Source: Monosporascus cannonballus
Taxonomy: Eukaryota; Ascomycota; Sordariomycetes; Xylariales
Assembly (NCBI GenBank): GCA_004154925.1
Contig: QJNS01000032.1
Span: 358,207-422,206 of the forward strand
Length of the DNA stretch: 64,000 nucleotides
Direction of reading: 5' to 3'
Below, piece by piece: positions 1 through 12,138 of the stretch; positions within the stretch are counted from its first letter, which is position 1, and every line of letters starts with the position of its first letter. The notes under the pieces are model-generated. The model was not told the DNA's origin. It searched no databases and worked only from the letters and a program-made list of their open reading frames with translations. Made by a program: the position numbers and the translations under genes.

Positions 1-514
1 TCGTTTCCCTATCCGGTTTTGGTCGTAAAATTTTTGAAGTTTATGGCGTATTTTAATATAGGTTTTTTTTATTTAAATTGCAGAAATTATTAGGCCGCAG
101 ATTATTTTTTATCCGGATTGCCGAAATTGTCGTATATTTTGTTTTCGAAATTAATATAAAGTAAAAAGATTTCGTTAATAAAATTTTTTTATTTAACTTT
201 TTTATTTCCAGGAAATATCTTATAATAGGCTTTAACTAATTAGCTATATTTTCTATTAGGCATAATTTTATTGCTTAAATTATGTTTGCTAAATTATTAA
301 GGTATAAGAAACGAAAATAAATTCGTACCTAAATTAAAAAGGTTTAAAGGTTGCTTTTTTTATCGTAAGGTTCCGAGCTTTTGGGCTTTATACGGGCAAG
401 AAAGGGTTAGGCAGGTGGTATAATTTTAAATTGTCGAATTTTTTTTTAATTTCCCAATTCGAGCCTAAAGCTGTTAAATAAAGGTTTTCTAAATGCTGGT
501 CGACATTTTGACAG
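1..514. other. AT-rich RIP-degraded sequence, unassigned
   Basis: No open reading frame of note is present. Base composition matches the rest of the block, and surviving C is mostly in CG, CC or CT context. I see no convincing match to the gag or pol remnants elsewhere in the window. A slightly GC-richer patch lies at about 365-420. It is probably the flank into which the neighbouring LTR inserted, or the internal part of a further degraded element. Confidence 0.4.
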
Positions 515-960
515 TGTTAAATATTGCTTAAAGTTTAACGGTATTACTAAATAAAAGCTTATAACGTATAACGAACTATACGGTTTAACTAATTATTAAA
601 CCTTAAATTAACGGGTTTATATTAACAAAAGTATCGTAAAAATCTAAATAATAAATACAATAATCGTATTATGTTTCGTAATATTAAAGATAGCTTAAGT
701 AACGATATTATATTACAAATTAAAATTATTTAAATTATGGAATTAATAAACGTATATATTTTACTTTTAGCTTAAACCACTTAACCGGCTTAAGCCCTTA
801 AGCCCTTTAAGCCTCTTAAGCCATTTATTAGCTTAACCGGCTCAAAGGCGTTAAGCCTTTGAGCCCTTTGAGCCAATCACGTGATCTTCTTGGCATAATC
901 GGGCTTGGGTGCCCAAACTTTCCGACCGTTTGGAGAAGCCAAGATCGTTAAGTCATAACA
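515..960 (-). repeat. G1-family LTR (solo or remnant)
   Basis: On the minus strand it begins TGTTATGAC and ends TTTAACA, so it has TG...CA termini. It aligns along its length with the LTRs at about 2,991-3,428, 15,626-16,033, 23,165-23,505 and 45,511-45,931, and in reverse orientation with 5,977-6,412. It contains a run of short TTAAGCC-type repeats (about 770-870) followed by a TCACGTGA palindrome. No clear target duplication is visible (gacag versus gtttt). It abuts the truncated pol-proximal end of the G1 copy at 961, so it may be a separate insertion rather than the matching 3' LTR. Confidence 0.7.
877..884. promoter_or_regulatory. TCACGTGA palindrome in LTR U3
   Basis: A perfect 8-bp palindrome containing the CACGTG E-box core, about 80 bp from the LTR 5' end. 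The same octamer is at the same place in the LTRs at 3,341-3,348 and 15,952-15,959. CACGTG is the usual core bound by fungal bHLH factors; binding here is inference. Confidence 0.5.
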
Positions 961-2990
961 GTTTTTTATTATTGCGTTTAAAATCTTTTTCGAAAATTTT
1001 TTTAATTTCTTTAGGTTTCGTTATTTTATATTTTTTTACAGGTAACCTTTTTTTTAATATTTTATTTAAATTTATCGAACCTTATTATATTTTTTTCGTT
1101 TAATATGTTAAGCTGCTATATTTATTATTATTGCCGGCGTACTTTTCCTTTAAATTATACCGATTATTTTTAATTTTGTTGCAATTTGTTTTCCCATTAA
1201 GTAAATTATTTTTTATATTTGCAATAATATCCTATTATGCGTCGTTTTAATTGTCGTTCCAAAGGTTTTCTGTAAATTAACGTATTTTCTTTAATAACTT
1301 TCTTTTTCTAGAAATCTGTAATAAATATTAACTAAAAATGAAAATCCGTAATAACATTTTAATAATACTTTTCTATTATTCGCTGGATTAATTCCTTTTC
1401 CGTTTAATAGTTATACCATCCATAATGACAAAAAGGGTTTTCTTACGGGCATTATTTTCTTTCGGGCTAGCTTTTTACTTTGGCCAGCTATTAAACATTT
1501 CCTAGGCCTATGGTTCGAAACTATCGATATTATTACTTATCGTTTTTATTATCTCCGGTACGGTTTGAAAAATCGAATCCCTTATAATACCTACGGGTAA
1601 TTCGTTCGTAAATATGTTATTTTTATTTTTTATAATCGCGACATTTTTCTCGTTAACAATATATAGCGTATATTTTACCATATCGATCAAAGGTTCCGGG
1701 ATAGATTTTTTCCATCTAATTCTAATATTCGCATAACTATCCTTATAATAGTTCTTATTATGCTTACGATACTTATTAAACCAGTTTTCTGTCTTTTCGT
1801 ATTCCTTATTGAATTTTTCGCCATAAGGAACCTAAAATGTATTTAAGCCTAATTATATTAATAAATTTGCTTCCGTTCTTTTAATTCTTTTTAACTTATT
1901 CTGTAGGTATTGGTTTCCAATTATCTTAACGGGGCTTCTTAAGTACTTTATAATACGATACCTTATGTCCCATTTTGTTACAATTATAATACTTAATTTG
2001 GCTTTAATCCTTTTTATAGATAACTCCTAATTTTATAAGTTTGAATTCCGTACCGTAAAAAGTGTTATTACGTTAAAAAATGCTAGTATTAACTATATAT
2101 TAAGGTTTGTTATTATTTTTTCCTTCAGTACCTTTGGTACGTTGTACGTATTATCGATCGTTAATCTTAATTATTATAACGATATAATCCGATAAATAAT
2201 TAGGCCGATCAAACTTAAAAAATTCTTTTTGCATTTTTTTCTTTAGGCCGTCGAAAAACTTAATTATTAATATTTTTTGCTATTAATTCAATTTAACGAC
2301 TAGCTAAATTAACGCACCGCCGTAATTAAATACTAATTCTTTTTGTCGTAACTATTAAATTTGTATTTCGGCTTCTATTTTTTTATTTATTATTCTGAAA
2401 ATTTTTATTAATATTTATCCGAATTATTCGTAATCGTTATAAACTCGTATTATTTTTAGGTTTCCTTATTCCATTAATAAAATAACGTACTTTTTTATAA
2501 TAAATTCGAACCAAATAACCGTATTTCCGGTAAATCATCTGATTACAAATTCGATTCGTATAATAAATATAACAAATTAAATAGAAAAATACTCGAAATA
2601 TGCTCGATATTAAATTAAAAACACTTGTAACGTAATCGACGTTCCGTCGAAATATTCTAACTTAAAAGACTTAAAACTTTCTCCAAATTCTTTAAAACAA
2701 TTTAATTAAAACCCTAGCTTATTTGAAAAAGCTTTTTAATTTCGGAAACCTTTCCCTTTTTCTCAAATTTCTCATAGGTTACTTAAAGGGATATCGTAAC
2801 ATCATTATTATCTTGTTTACACTGAAAAATATATTCGTTTATTATATCAAGTCTTCGAAAAGCTTCTTTGCAAAAAAACGAGGTTTCTTCTTTTCCTTTT
2901 CGGATTCCATTCTAGTGTCCGGGTAATTAAGGACCTGGTAAATAGGTTATTTGGGTTATTTGCTAATAGATATAACGTTCATCGATATTA
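961..2990 (-). mobile_element. G1 Gypsy copy B: gag to protease-proximal part, RIP-degraded
   Basis: This is a minus-strand copy of the 5' half of G1. Bases 1,508-1,690 read on the minus strand (TLYIVNEKNV...GIIRDSIFQT) match the plus-strand copy A at about 7,700-7,860 (MLYIVDDGN...IIIRDLTFQT). The gag start lies close to the LTR at about 2,985. The left end stops where copy A is at about 8,400, so the element is truncated. Many stops of the TAA type are present. The stretch at 2,319-2,371 is the uninterrupted counterpart of the site occupied by the mariner-like element in copy C. Confidence 0.75.
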
Positions 2991-3428
2991 CCCGAAGTTT
3001 AACGGTACTGCTAAACAAAAATTTGCAACGTATAACGGCTAAAAAGTTTAACTAATTATTAAACTTTAATCGTACAGATTTATATTAATAGGAATATCGT
3101 AAAAATCTGAATAATAAATACAATAATCCTATTACCTTTCGTAATTCCAAAAATACCCTAAGTAACGATATTATATTACAAACTAAAGTTATCTAAATTA
3201 TGGAAATAATAAGCGTATGTATCCTTATTCTGGCTTAAAGTACTTAAATAACTTAAACCTTTAAGCCCGTTAAGCCCTTTAAGTTTCTTTGCCGGCTTAA
3301 AGGGCTTAAAGTGCTTGGCACCTTAAAACCTCGGAACCGGTCACGTGACTTCTTGGCGGTGGTAGGGGTTTTATTTTTTTCGTAGGCTCGACTGTCTGCA
3401 AGAAAACCAAGACCGTTAGGTTATAACA
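2991..3428 (-). repeat. G1 LTR, 5' LTR of copy B
   Basis: On the minus strand it starts TGTTATAACC and leads directly into the gag region of copy B. It aligns with the other G1 LTRs. It holds the TCACGTGA octamer at 3,341-3,348, next to a variable block built of CTTAAAGGG-like repeats at about 3,230-3,330. The inner boundary is approximate. Confidence 0.7.
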
Positions 3429-5976
3429 AAAGATTAATTACCGAAAAGGTTTTATGTGACTTTTTGCCCGGTTATCTCGTATTTGTCGTTCATAGCAATA
3501 ATGCCAAGTAAAAGGTATTAAGTTTGTCAATCGCGCCGTTTAACCCTTAAACGAATCCGATATTTTATAAGAATATTTTTTTATAAACTTTTAAGTATTC
3601 TCGGAATTTGAATATTTTTATTTTAGTTTATTAAACATTAAGTATATTTAATATTTTATTTCGAAAACCTTTTTTATTGTATATATAGTTTTATTTTTCA
3701 TTTTTGGATTATTTCGTTCTGTAAAATTTTAATAGTATTTGCTCTGAACGTAAATAAAAAAAATATAAAACACTGAATAATATTTAACTTTAGAAAAAAA
3801 ATGCAGTTATTAATTACTTTTTAAGATTTTCTTTATAATTTTATTTAGACCGATATATTTAAAATCGAACTTTTTGTTAAATGTTTTTACTTTAATATAT
3901 ATATAATGAAATATAGTATTTTTTCTCTTTAAAAGATTAACTTGTTGAATTCTTTTTATTTATAACACTTATTTATTTAATTAACTTCTAAGAATAGTTT
4001 TTAATGGCTTTTTATAAGATACTGTAACGTAAATATTATTTTAATATTTTTATAACAACTGGTATTATAAATTAATTAAATAATATGTAATTTTGGATCG
4101 ATTAATTCGCTTAGAATTTATGCATTATCGCAAATACGTTTTTATTATTTAATTTAATCGTTTAATTGATCAGTCCGTTTAAGGTCGAAAAACGTTAAAT
4201 AATTTATAATTTAAGTTGATTTGAACTATAAGGTTTTGTTAAAATTTTAAAGTAAACCAAATTGTTTGATTGGAAATAAGTTTATATAATAATACGTATA
4301 TATTAAATTTGTTTTTAAAAATCCATATTATTTAATCGGTATAAATATTTTGTTAATAAAAAATTAAAAAAACTTTCAAATCGATTAACAATAAGGAAAA
4401 TATTATCGTAACATGTTTTTGTTATTAGAGTTTTAAAAAAAAGAAAACTTAATAATAAAATCTATAAGAACGGAGTTTTGTAGTTTTCTTCAAATTAATA
4501 ATGATTAAAATGATTACATAGCTTATATCGTTATATCTTAACCTTATTTTAAAGATTATATTATTGTTATATTCTTAAAATTATTACCTTTATTTTAATA
4601 ATTTAATAAATACGTTAAAATTATTTTAAAGGTTTATAGATTTCTGAGTATCTATGTAATTCATCTTAAAATATATTACGTATTAAGTTGATTTATTAAT
4701 AGTTATAAATTTTTTAACTTCTATATTTGTCTTGTTTTAATAAATTATCATTATATTATCTAACTTTTAATATATAATATATAATATATCTCGGATTATT
4801 ACAATTATTTATAGGTATAAGAATTTTTCTATAATAATAACGAAATTTATATAGTTAATTTTAAATTAAGTGTTTTTTTGAAATTGATTATTTATTTAAA
4901 ATGTTAGTTTTTATAGTTTTTAAGCTTTGTTTATAAATAATAACAAAATCGAAATTCGCCCTTTTTTTACGTGTTGTAATTATCGTCTAGTAAATTCTTT
5001 AGTTGCAATAAAACGGGTAAATCTTTGATAACTGGTGTAAACCTTAACCTAATAAAGATTTTCTTAAAGAAAATACCTATATTCTCGAAAAAACATAATG
5101 ATAACTATAAGGTCCGCATCGAGAATAACGTAATTTAGTTTGGTTCCTTTTAATTTATACCCAAAAAATAACGAAATATTATTTGTATTAATTATTTTCT
5201 TATTCGATTACTTCGTTGATTAAGTAATCGGAAACATCGGTTTTTAATTTAACAGAACGTATTAAATTATATAATTATTTTTAAATTATATATATTTAAT
5301 ATTAATTTGCTTATAATTAGATTTTAATTATATTCAAAATCTGTTTTAATTATAATATTTTTAAATAAATTTGGATAAAGTTTTTATATTGATTAACAGA
5401 TTTGAAAACTATTGAGATTGTTTTAATTAGAATACAAACTTATTATTTTGTAATTATAGCAATTTTCTTAACTTTCAATTTAATATATCTTGAAATATTG
5501 ATATATTTTAAATATTTAATTTGTTATTTGTAGAAATGGTTTTTCTTTACGTTCATTAATAGTTTAAGGTTTTATAAAACCTAAAAAACATTATAAGCGT
5601 ATCTTAAATATATATCTTTTTCGTTTTCAAATAAATAAAAATAGTGTTAAAGTAATATACGATAAAAGTATAAAGAGATTTTCGTAATATAAAATTTTTT
5701 ATTCGCTAAAAAATTACTAGTATATTGGTAAATTTTAATAATATAACTAACTAATTATATAATTCGTATTTTGATTTAAAAGCCGTTTTGATACTTATTC
5801 TTTCGTAATTTTTATTACATTATAATATATTTTTAATATTAAATATTTAGAATTATTTAGTTTTATAAAATTCGGTTTTAATTTTAATAGCTGAAAGTAT
5901 TAATATTTAAGTTTTCATAATAACGTTATTTAATTATCGGTATTTAATTATGAGTTGTAATTTATTATTTTTCAAG
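3429..5976 (-). mobile_element. G1-like pol remnant, minus strand
   Basis: Strongly degraded. Minus-strand reading at about 4,960-5,080 gives an RNase H / connection segment (YQVKVYTSYQRFTRFIATKE) that matches copy A at about 10,510-10,580. The same sequence recurs in the copy at about 41.7-41.9 kb. Reverse transcriptase sequence would lie to the right, but no motif is clear. The right end is cut off by the LTR of copy A, which implies that copy A inserted later. Confidence 0.6.
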
Positions 5977-6412
5977 TGTTATGACTCAACCGGACTTGGC
6001 CTACAGAAATGGTCAAAGTAGAACCAGGGAATTACGTTATTCAAGAGTACGTAACGAATGCTTAGAAGAAGTCTACTTCGTACGATTAATTAATATGGAA
6101 TAATTATTTAGCAAAGCTTTATTAAACAAAAATAAATAGTTACAATAAAATAAGATATATATATTTATTATTTTTATAATTTAGATAAGTTGAATTTATA
6201 ATACTTCTTAATATTAATGGTTTATAATATAACGTTATTATTTAAACACTTTTAGTATTACGAAACGTAATTAAGTTATTTTAGTATTTTAAAGTTTTAC
6301 GATATTTTTATCAAGATAAACTCATATAACTTAAGTTTAACAATTAATTAGATTATTTAACCGTTATACTTTAAAAGTTTTTATTTAATAATATTATTAA
6401 AATTTAAGCAAT
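5977..6412 (+). repeat. G1 LTR, 5' LTR of copy A
   Basis: Begins TGTTATGACTC on the plus strand, the same start as the reverse complement of the LTR at 515-960. It ends near ...TTTAAGCAATATCG just before the gag ATG at 6,425. The right boundary is approximate. Confidence 0.65.
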
Positions 6413-8476
6413 ATCGCCGATATTATGTTTATTAGCATGTAATCGGAAGAGACTATTTACTAGGTCTCCGATAACCCGAATACTGAAATAAAATCCGAGA
6501 AAAAAATAACCTCGTTTTTTTCGCGAAAAAGTTTTACAATGCCTGGATGTTATGAACAAACGTATTCTTTAGCTTGAAAAGGACAATAACGACCTTACGA
6601 CGTTCTTTTAAGCCGCCCATAAAAAGCGTAAGGAAAAAGAGAAGGTTTCTGAAGTTGGAAAGCCTTTTCGAACGAGCTAGGTTATTTAGCTAAATATTAC
6701 TAAGGAACTAGAAAAAGCTTTTAAACCTTTTAAGCGAGAATTGTTTTAATAAAACCTTAACCAAGTTATAAGTGTTCTTAACATTGAATATATGTTAAGT
6801 ACTTTTCTATTTAATTAATTACGCTTGTTATACGAATCGAATTCGTAATTAGATAACTTATCGGGGATATAATTATTTAGTTCGAACTCGCGACAAAGGA
6901 ATACGTTATCCTGCTAATAGAAAAACAAAATCGAGAAATAATGTAAATTTATGATAATTCCGAACAATGTAAGTAAATATTAACTAAAACCTTCAGGATA
7001 ATAAACGAAAAAAACAAAGGCCGAAATACAAATCTAGCAGTTACATTAAAAGGGATTAGCATCTAATTACGGTAAAATGCTTATTTAGCTAGCATTTAAG
7101 CTAATTTAGGAATAAAAATATTAATAATTAACCTTTTCTGATGGTTTAAAAAAGAGTATAAAAAAACTTTTTAAGTTGAATCGGCTTAATTATTTATTAG
7201 ATTATATAGTTATAGTAATTAAGATTATCGATCGATAATATGCTTAACGTATTAAAAGTATTAAAAAGTAATAATAAACCCCGATATAAGGTTAATATTA
7301 ATACTATTCGACGTAATAACATTTTTTACAATACAGAACCAAGACTTATAAAATTAAAGGCCACCTATAAAAACACTAGAACTAAATTAAATACTTTAAC
7401 TTTAATAGGATAAGACATAAGGTAGAATGGTATAAAATAACGAAAAAACATCACTAAGACAATTGGAAATCCGTATCCGAAAGATAGTCTAAAGAAAACC
7501 CAAAAACGAAAACAAATCTATTAACATAATTCGGCCTAAGTACGTATTAAACCCGCTATTGCGAAGAGTCCAATAAGGGATACGAAAAGCCAAAAAGCTG
7601 GCTTAATAAGTATCGCGCCGATAATAAAAAGAATTATAAGGATAATTACGAAAATACCAGGATTAAACAGAAAATATTTGCCCCGGAACCACTAATCGAT
7701 ACGGCAGAAAACATGCTATATATTGTCGACGACGGGAATATCTTGATTATGAAAACTGGAAATAATATAATTACGAAAAAGTTACTCGCATATATTATTA
7801 TACGCGATTTAACTTTTCAAACTGAATTGAAAATAATAAAATTAACGAATAATGCTATCGATATTTTTGATTTATAACTCTAGAACTCGATATTTACTAG
7901 CTAGCCAAAGCAGAAAGCTGGCCTAAAAAGAAGCAATGCCGATTGGAAAACCTTTTCTGTTATTGCGAATAATATAATTATTAAACGAAAAAGGAATTAA
8001 TCTAGAATATAATAGAAAAGTATTGCCAAAATGTTATTCTAAATCTTTATTTTTAATTGGTACTTATAATAAACCTTAATAAAAAAGGTATTAAAAAAGA
8101 AATACGTTAATTTATAAAAAAGCTTTAAAATAATAGTTAATATAACGTATAATAGGATACGGTCAAAATTATAAGAAAATAATTTATTAAATAGAAAAAC
8201 AAATTACAACAATATTAAAAACAATTTATATAATTCGAAGAAACAGTATGCCGATAATAACGACAAATATAATAACTTAACGTATTATATCTAGAAGTAT
8301 AAATAAGGTTCGACAAATTCGAAAAGAAATTAAAAATGGGTTATTTTTAAGAAAACCGCAAAATAACGAAATCTAATGGAATTAAAAGGAATCTATAAAA
8401 TGGACTTTAAATATAACGATAAAAGCCGTTAATAATTTTATCATTTTGGATATACAAATCGGAACGTATTAGTATA

Positions 8477-8760
8477 CTGAATTGGGGTAAAGGAGAATTG
8501 GGCTTGATTAGTGCGGATGACCATTTTATGTCACGATACGGAATGGGAATGTCAAAATGAAGAACTTAAATCCGATTATATTGCTGGTGTTGAACCTGGA
8601 TAACTGAAATGACAGAAAATATGCTGAGTGGTGATTTTTCGCGGGGTAATGCCTAGGGGTAGAGCCCATGGCGAAAAAGAACTTCTTAATATACATGCGA
8701 GACCCGGGCTTTCTGATCAGCCGAGCCTAATTATAGGTGTAACACCCCGCCCCACTTCAA
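8477..8760. mobile_element. 284-bp TA-flanked miniature inverted-repeat element
   Basis: A GC-richer, little-mutated island in the protease region of copy A. Termini are inverted: CTGAATTGGGG at the left and CCCCACTTCAA at the right (9 of 11 positions match after reverse complement). It is flanked by TA on both sides (8,475-8,476 and 8,761-8,762), the Tc1/mariner-type target. Removing the element plus one TA makes this stretch of copy A align without gaps to the uninterrupted G1 copy at about 30,107-30,151. No coding capacity was seen. It is probably a non-autonomous Tc1/mariner-superfamily MITE. Confidence 0.85.
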
Positions 8761-9539
8761 TACCGTAATAGTAAATTACGGAGCTCTGGGCGAAAATTAT
8801 ATTATACCAAATATAGTTAATAGGCTTAAACTGCCATGGAGATATAAGTTAGAACCCTATATAGTTACGAATGTCGAAAGTTAGGAATTTGCTTATAATA
8901 ACGGGAAAATTATGCGCGAAATTGATTACTTCGAGATTTTTGATCAAAAGCGATATTAAATAGTGAATTTCGATAGTATTTTATTTGAAAATTACGATAT
9001 GATCTTAGGATTATTATAAATACGCTAATACGGAATCTTAATTAATGAAAAGATTGGCCAGGTAAAATTTACCTTATATTCCGTTAATAGGTAAAAAAGG
9101 AAAAAACGGATATTTTAATATTCGATGGAAAATGCTAACAAATATAAGCATAAGGATACGACAAATCCCTTATTATCTAAAGGGATAAAATTTAAAAAGA
9201 AAATGGGCATTAAAGAAAAACATAACGTATTATTATTATTATGAAAGCGACATTAAAACAAGTAAATAATAACTTAAAAGAACAGCCTTAAAAGTTAAAA
9301 AATATAATCAATATGCTACCATAATATTACCGATATAAATAACTATTAAAAAAGGAGCTTAATACAGAGTTATTAAAATATAGCGAATAAAATTATAAGA
9401 TAATCCGTAAAGAAAGTTTTTCGAAAAAGTTTTACCTTATTTATAATTTTAATAAAAACAAATTACGCGTTTTTTTTAAAAAAATAACTAAAAGAATCGG
9501 TTATAAAAAGAATGAATTCGACTTTCGAAATTACCGGCA

Positions 9540-10690
9540 GAATATCTAATACTTTTCGTATTTAAAAGAAAACAGAAAATTACGACTTGTAATAAATTAC
9601 CGATAATTAAACGATATTATTATCAAAAATCGAATATTATTACTTTTAATTACGAAGATAAAAAATTTGATTTTACGAAGTTAATTAGATTAGAGTATTT
9701 GATTTTAAAGATAAATATAACTTTATTAGGATTAAAAAAATATAAATAAAAAATAACATTCAAAACGAAATACGGATAATTTAAATATTTGGTTACGTTA
9801 ATTGGATTTATAAACGTGTTAATAACCTTTTAATAAATAATTAATTATATGCTACCAGAATACTTCGATATTTTTGTCGTATGCTACCTCGACGATATTC
9901 TTATATTTTTAAAAACAGAAAACGCATATGCAGGATATGTTTATAAAACTTTTTAAATTTTATAAAACGTAAAGCTATTTGTTAATACAGAAAAAATGTT
10001 AATTTTACGTGCAGAAAGTAAAATATTTGGGATATATTATTTTTCCAGGATATATCAGGATAGACCTTAAGAAAATTGCTATAATTACAAAATGGCAGAC
10101 GCCAATTACGATTAAAAAGGTACAGGTGTTTGTGGGATTCGCCAATTACTATAGCAAATTTATTCGAAACTTTAGCAAGATAATTATACCTTTAACTAAT
10201 TTATAAAAAAAGATTTACATGGATGTTTAAAACAGATAAGGCGTTTCAGGAAATTAAAGATGTAATTATTACCGAATTAGTACTGATTATATATAATTTA
10301 ACCCGCCCCGTTAAATTAAAAACCGATATTTCCGATTACGCGTTAGGCGTAATAATCGAATAACGAAATAATTAAGGTAAATTACACCTTATTATATTCT
10401 TTTTATATAAGTTAAAAGGAGCCGAATTTGATTACGGTATTCCAGATAAACAATTTATGGTCATTATTATAGCTTTCCGAGAATTCAGGTACTTCCTAAA
10501 GGGAAACTTGTATCAAGTTAAGAATTATACGGATTATCAAAATCTTACCCGATTTATTACGACCAGAAAATTTACAAAATAATAATTTCGTTACGCGGAA
10601 AAATTGTTGAATTTCGATTTCGTTATTATCCATAAAAAGGGCTTAGAAAATAGCAAAGTCGATGTTTTAAGCAGGTGACCAAATTTCGAA
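9540..10690 (+). pseudogene. Reverse transcriptase and RNase H of G1 copy A (broken)
   Basis: Motifs are readable in order across frameshifts and stops. A VINYR...LNDIIIKN segment lies at about 9,580-9,640. The catalytic YLDD is intact at 9,885-9,896, followed by ILIF. The open stretch at 10,009-10,206 has KYLGYIIFPGYI and VQVFVGFANYYSKFIRNFSKI, the standard Gypsy segment after the catalytic box. RNase H begins at about 10,300 with KTDISDYALGVIIE and continues to VDVLSR near 10,670. The gene cannot make a full protein. Family assignment to Ty3/Gypsy is secure. Confidence 0.88.
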
Positions 10691-10779
10691 AAAAGATTAG
10701 TTAAAATTAGCCATATAATTTTAAATACTATTATAAAAGAATTTTTACATCCGTAATAGATGGTGACAGTTTGAATAGT

Positions 10780-11700
10780 ATTTAAAAATATATATCAAAA
10801 AATCTAGCAGTATAACGACGGTGTTTCACAAAAGAAAAAAATGGACAAAATACAAGTCCTAGAAAAATACCAGAGAGATCTAGTACAAAAAATATACGAA
10901 CATCCGTTATATAGATATCTAAGGATCCATAAGACCTTAAAACGGCGTTAACGTATATATTCTTTTCCCAGAATAAAATAAATGATACAAAAAATAATCC
11001 AGTAATACGATATTTGCGCCAGAATAAAAGCTTGACGATATAAGCTTTACTGAAAATTACAGCCAGTATTAGTTGCAAAGCGATTATAGTATTTATTTAT
11101 ATTAGACTGTATTAGTAAACTTTTTATCTCGGAACAATTAGTTATAAAAATATATTACGATAGCATTTTTGTAATTATTAATCGATTTACCAAAATTTCC
11201 TATTTTCTACCATATTATAAGAACATATACGTCAAACAAATAACAAATTCTTTTTTCAGATACATTTTTAACATATACGGGTTATTAATAAAGATTGTTT
11301 TCAATAAAAGATTAATATTTGTATCTAAATTTTAGCAAAGTCTTATAATACAAATCGGCCTAAACTCTACGTTATTTAACGTTTTATACTATAAATAAAT
11401 AAAGAAGGAAATAAAATGAACTAATTAAATTTTGGGAATTTATTTACGATATTACATTAATTACGAACAAAATAACTGAGCTAAGAAATTACCAATTGTA
11501 CAACTAGCTTATAATACCAGCTATGACGAAAGTTTGAAAATAATACCTGCAAACGCGAATTTTAGTTTTATTTTAAAAGTTTACAAAGAAATACGTAATA
11601 ACGGTTTAATTAATATTAAAGTAATCCTTATATCTAAATAGTTACGATAATTGCATTAAGAAATAAAAATAGAATTAAAGTTCGTACGTAATCAAATTAC
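10780..11700 (+). pseudogene. Integrase of G1 copy A (broken)
   Basis: Downstream of RNase H, the plus-strand frames give an integrase-like stretch. The Zn-binding region is at about 10,890-11,040 and the core at about 11,110-11,340, including IIINRFTKISYFLPYYK, which corresponds to the common VVVDRLTKMAHFIP segment of Gypsy integrases. Several stops interrupt it. The minus-strand open frame across 10,782-11,078 is a shadow of this region. Confidence 0.75.
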
Positions 11701-11988
11701 GTAAGTATTATAATTAAAAAAAATTAAAAGGATTAATTTTCGGAAAAGGGAGATAGTTTTTTTAATTACAAAAAATATCCAAATAAAACAAGCTAGCAAA
11801 AAATTCGATTTTAAATATATCGGTCCATATAAAATCGCCAAAAATTCTTAAAAAACAACTATTAACTGGAACTTCCACCTAAGGTTAAATTCAATCCGGT
11901 TTTCTATATTTCCTTGTTCGAATTAACGACAGATATTATTGTAATGCGTAACGAATAAAACGATATGTAAGTAAAAAACGAATAATTA

Positions 11989-12138
11989 TATAAGGTGGAA
12001 AAAATACTCGATTTACAGAAACAAAACGGATTTATTTAATATCTGATTAAGTGGAAAAGGTACTCGGATTCCGAAAACATCGGAGAACCGGCCAAAAATC
12101 TTATTAGCGCCCAGCGCCTATTAAAAAGCTTTTATTAA
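11989..12138 (+). pseudogene. Chromodomain at the integrase C-terminus of G1 copy A
   Basis: Reads YKVEKILDLQKQNGFI-stop-YLIKWKRYSDSENIGEPAKNL then LLKSFY and a stop. This is the signature of a chromodomain (YxVEKIL..., YLVKWKGY, S-N-TWEP, N-L). The stop replaces a Q codon and the aromatic of the TWEP box is changed; both fit RIP-type changes. The family normally uses this domain to target insertion to heterochromatin marked by H3K9 methylation, which would suit the nesting seen here. Confidence 0.9.

Noticed and set aside
10782..11078. 98-codon minus-strand open frame
   Set aside because: It is the antisense shadow of the degraded G1 integrase, which reads on the plus strand.
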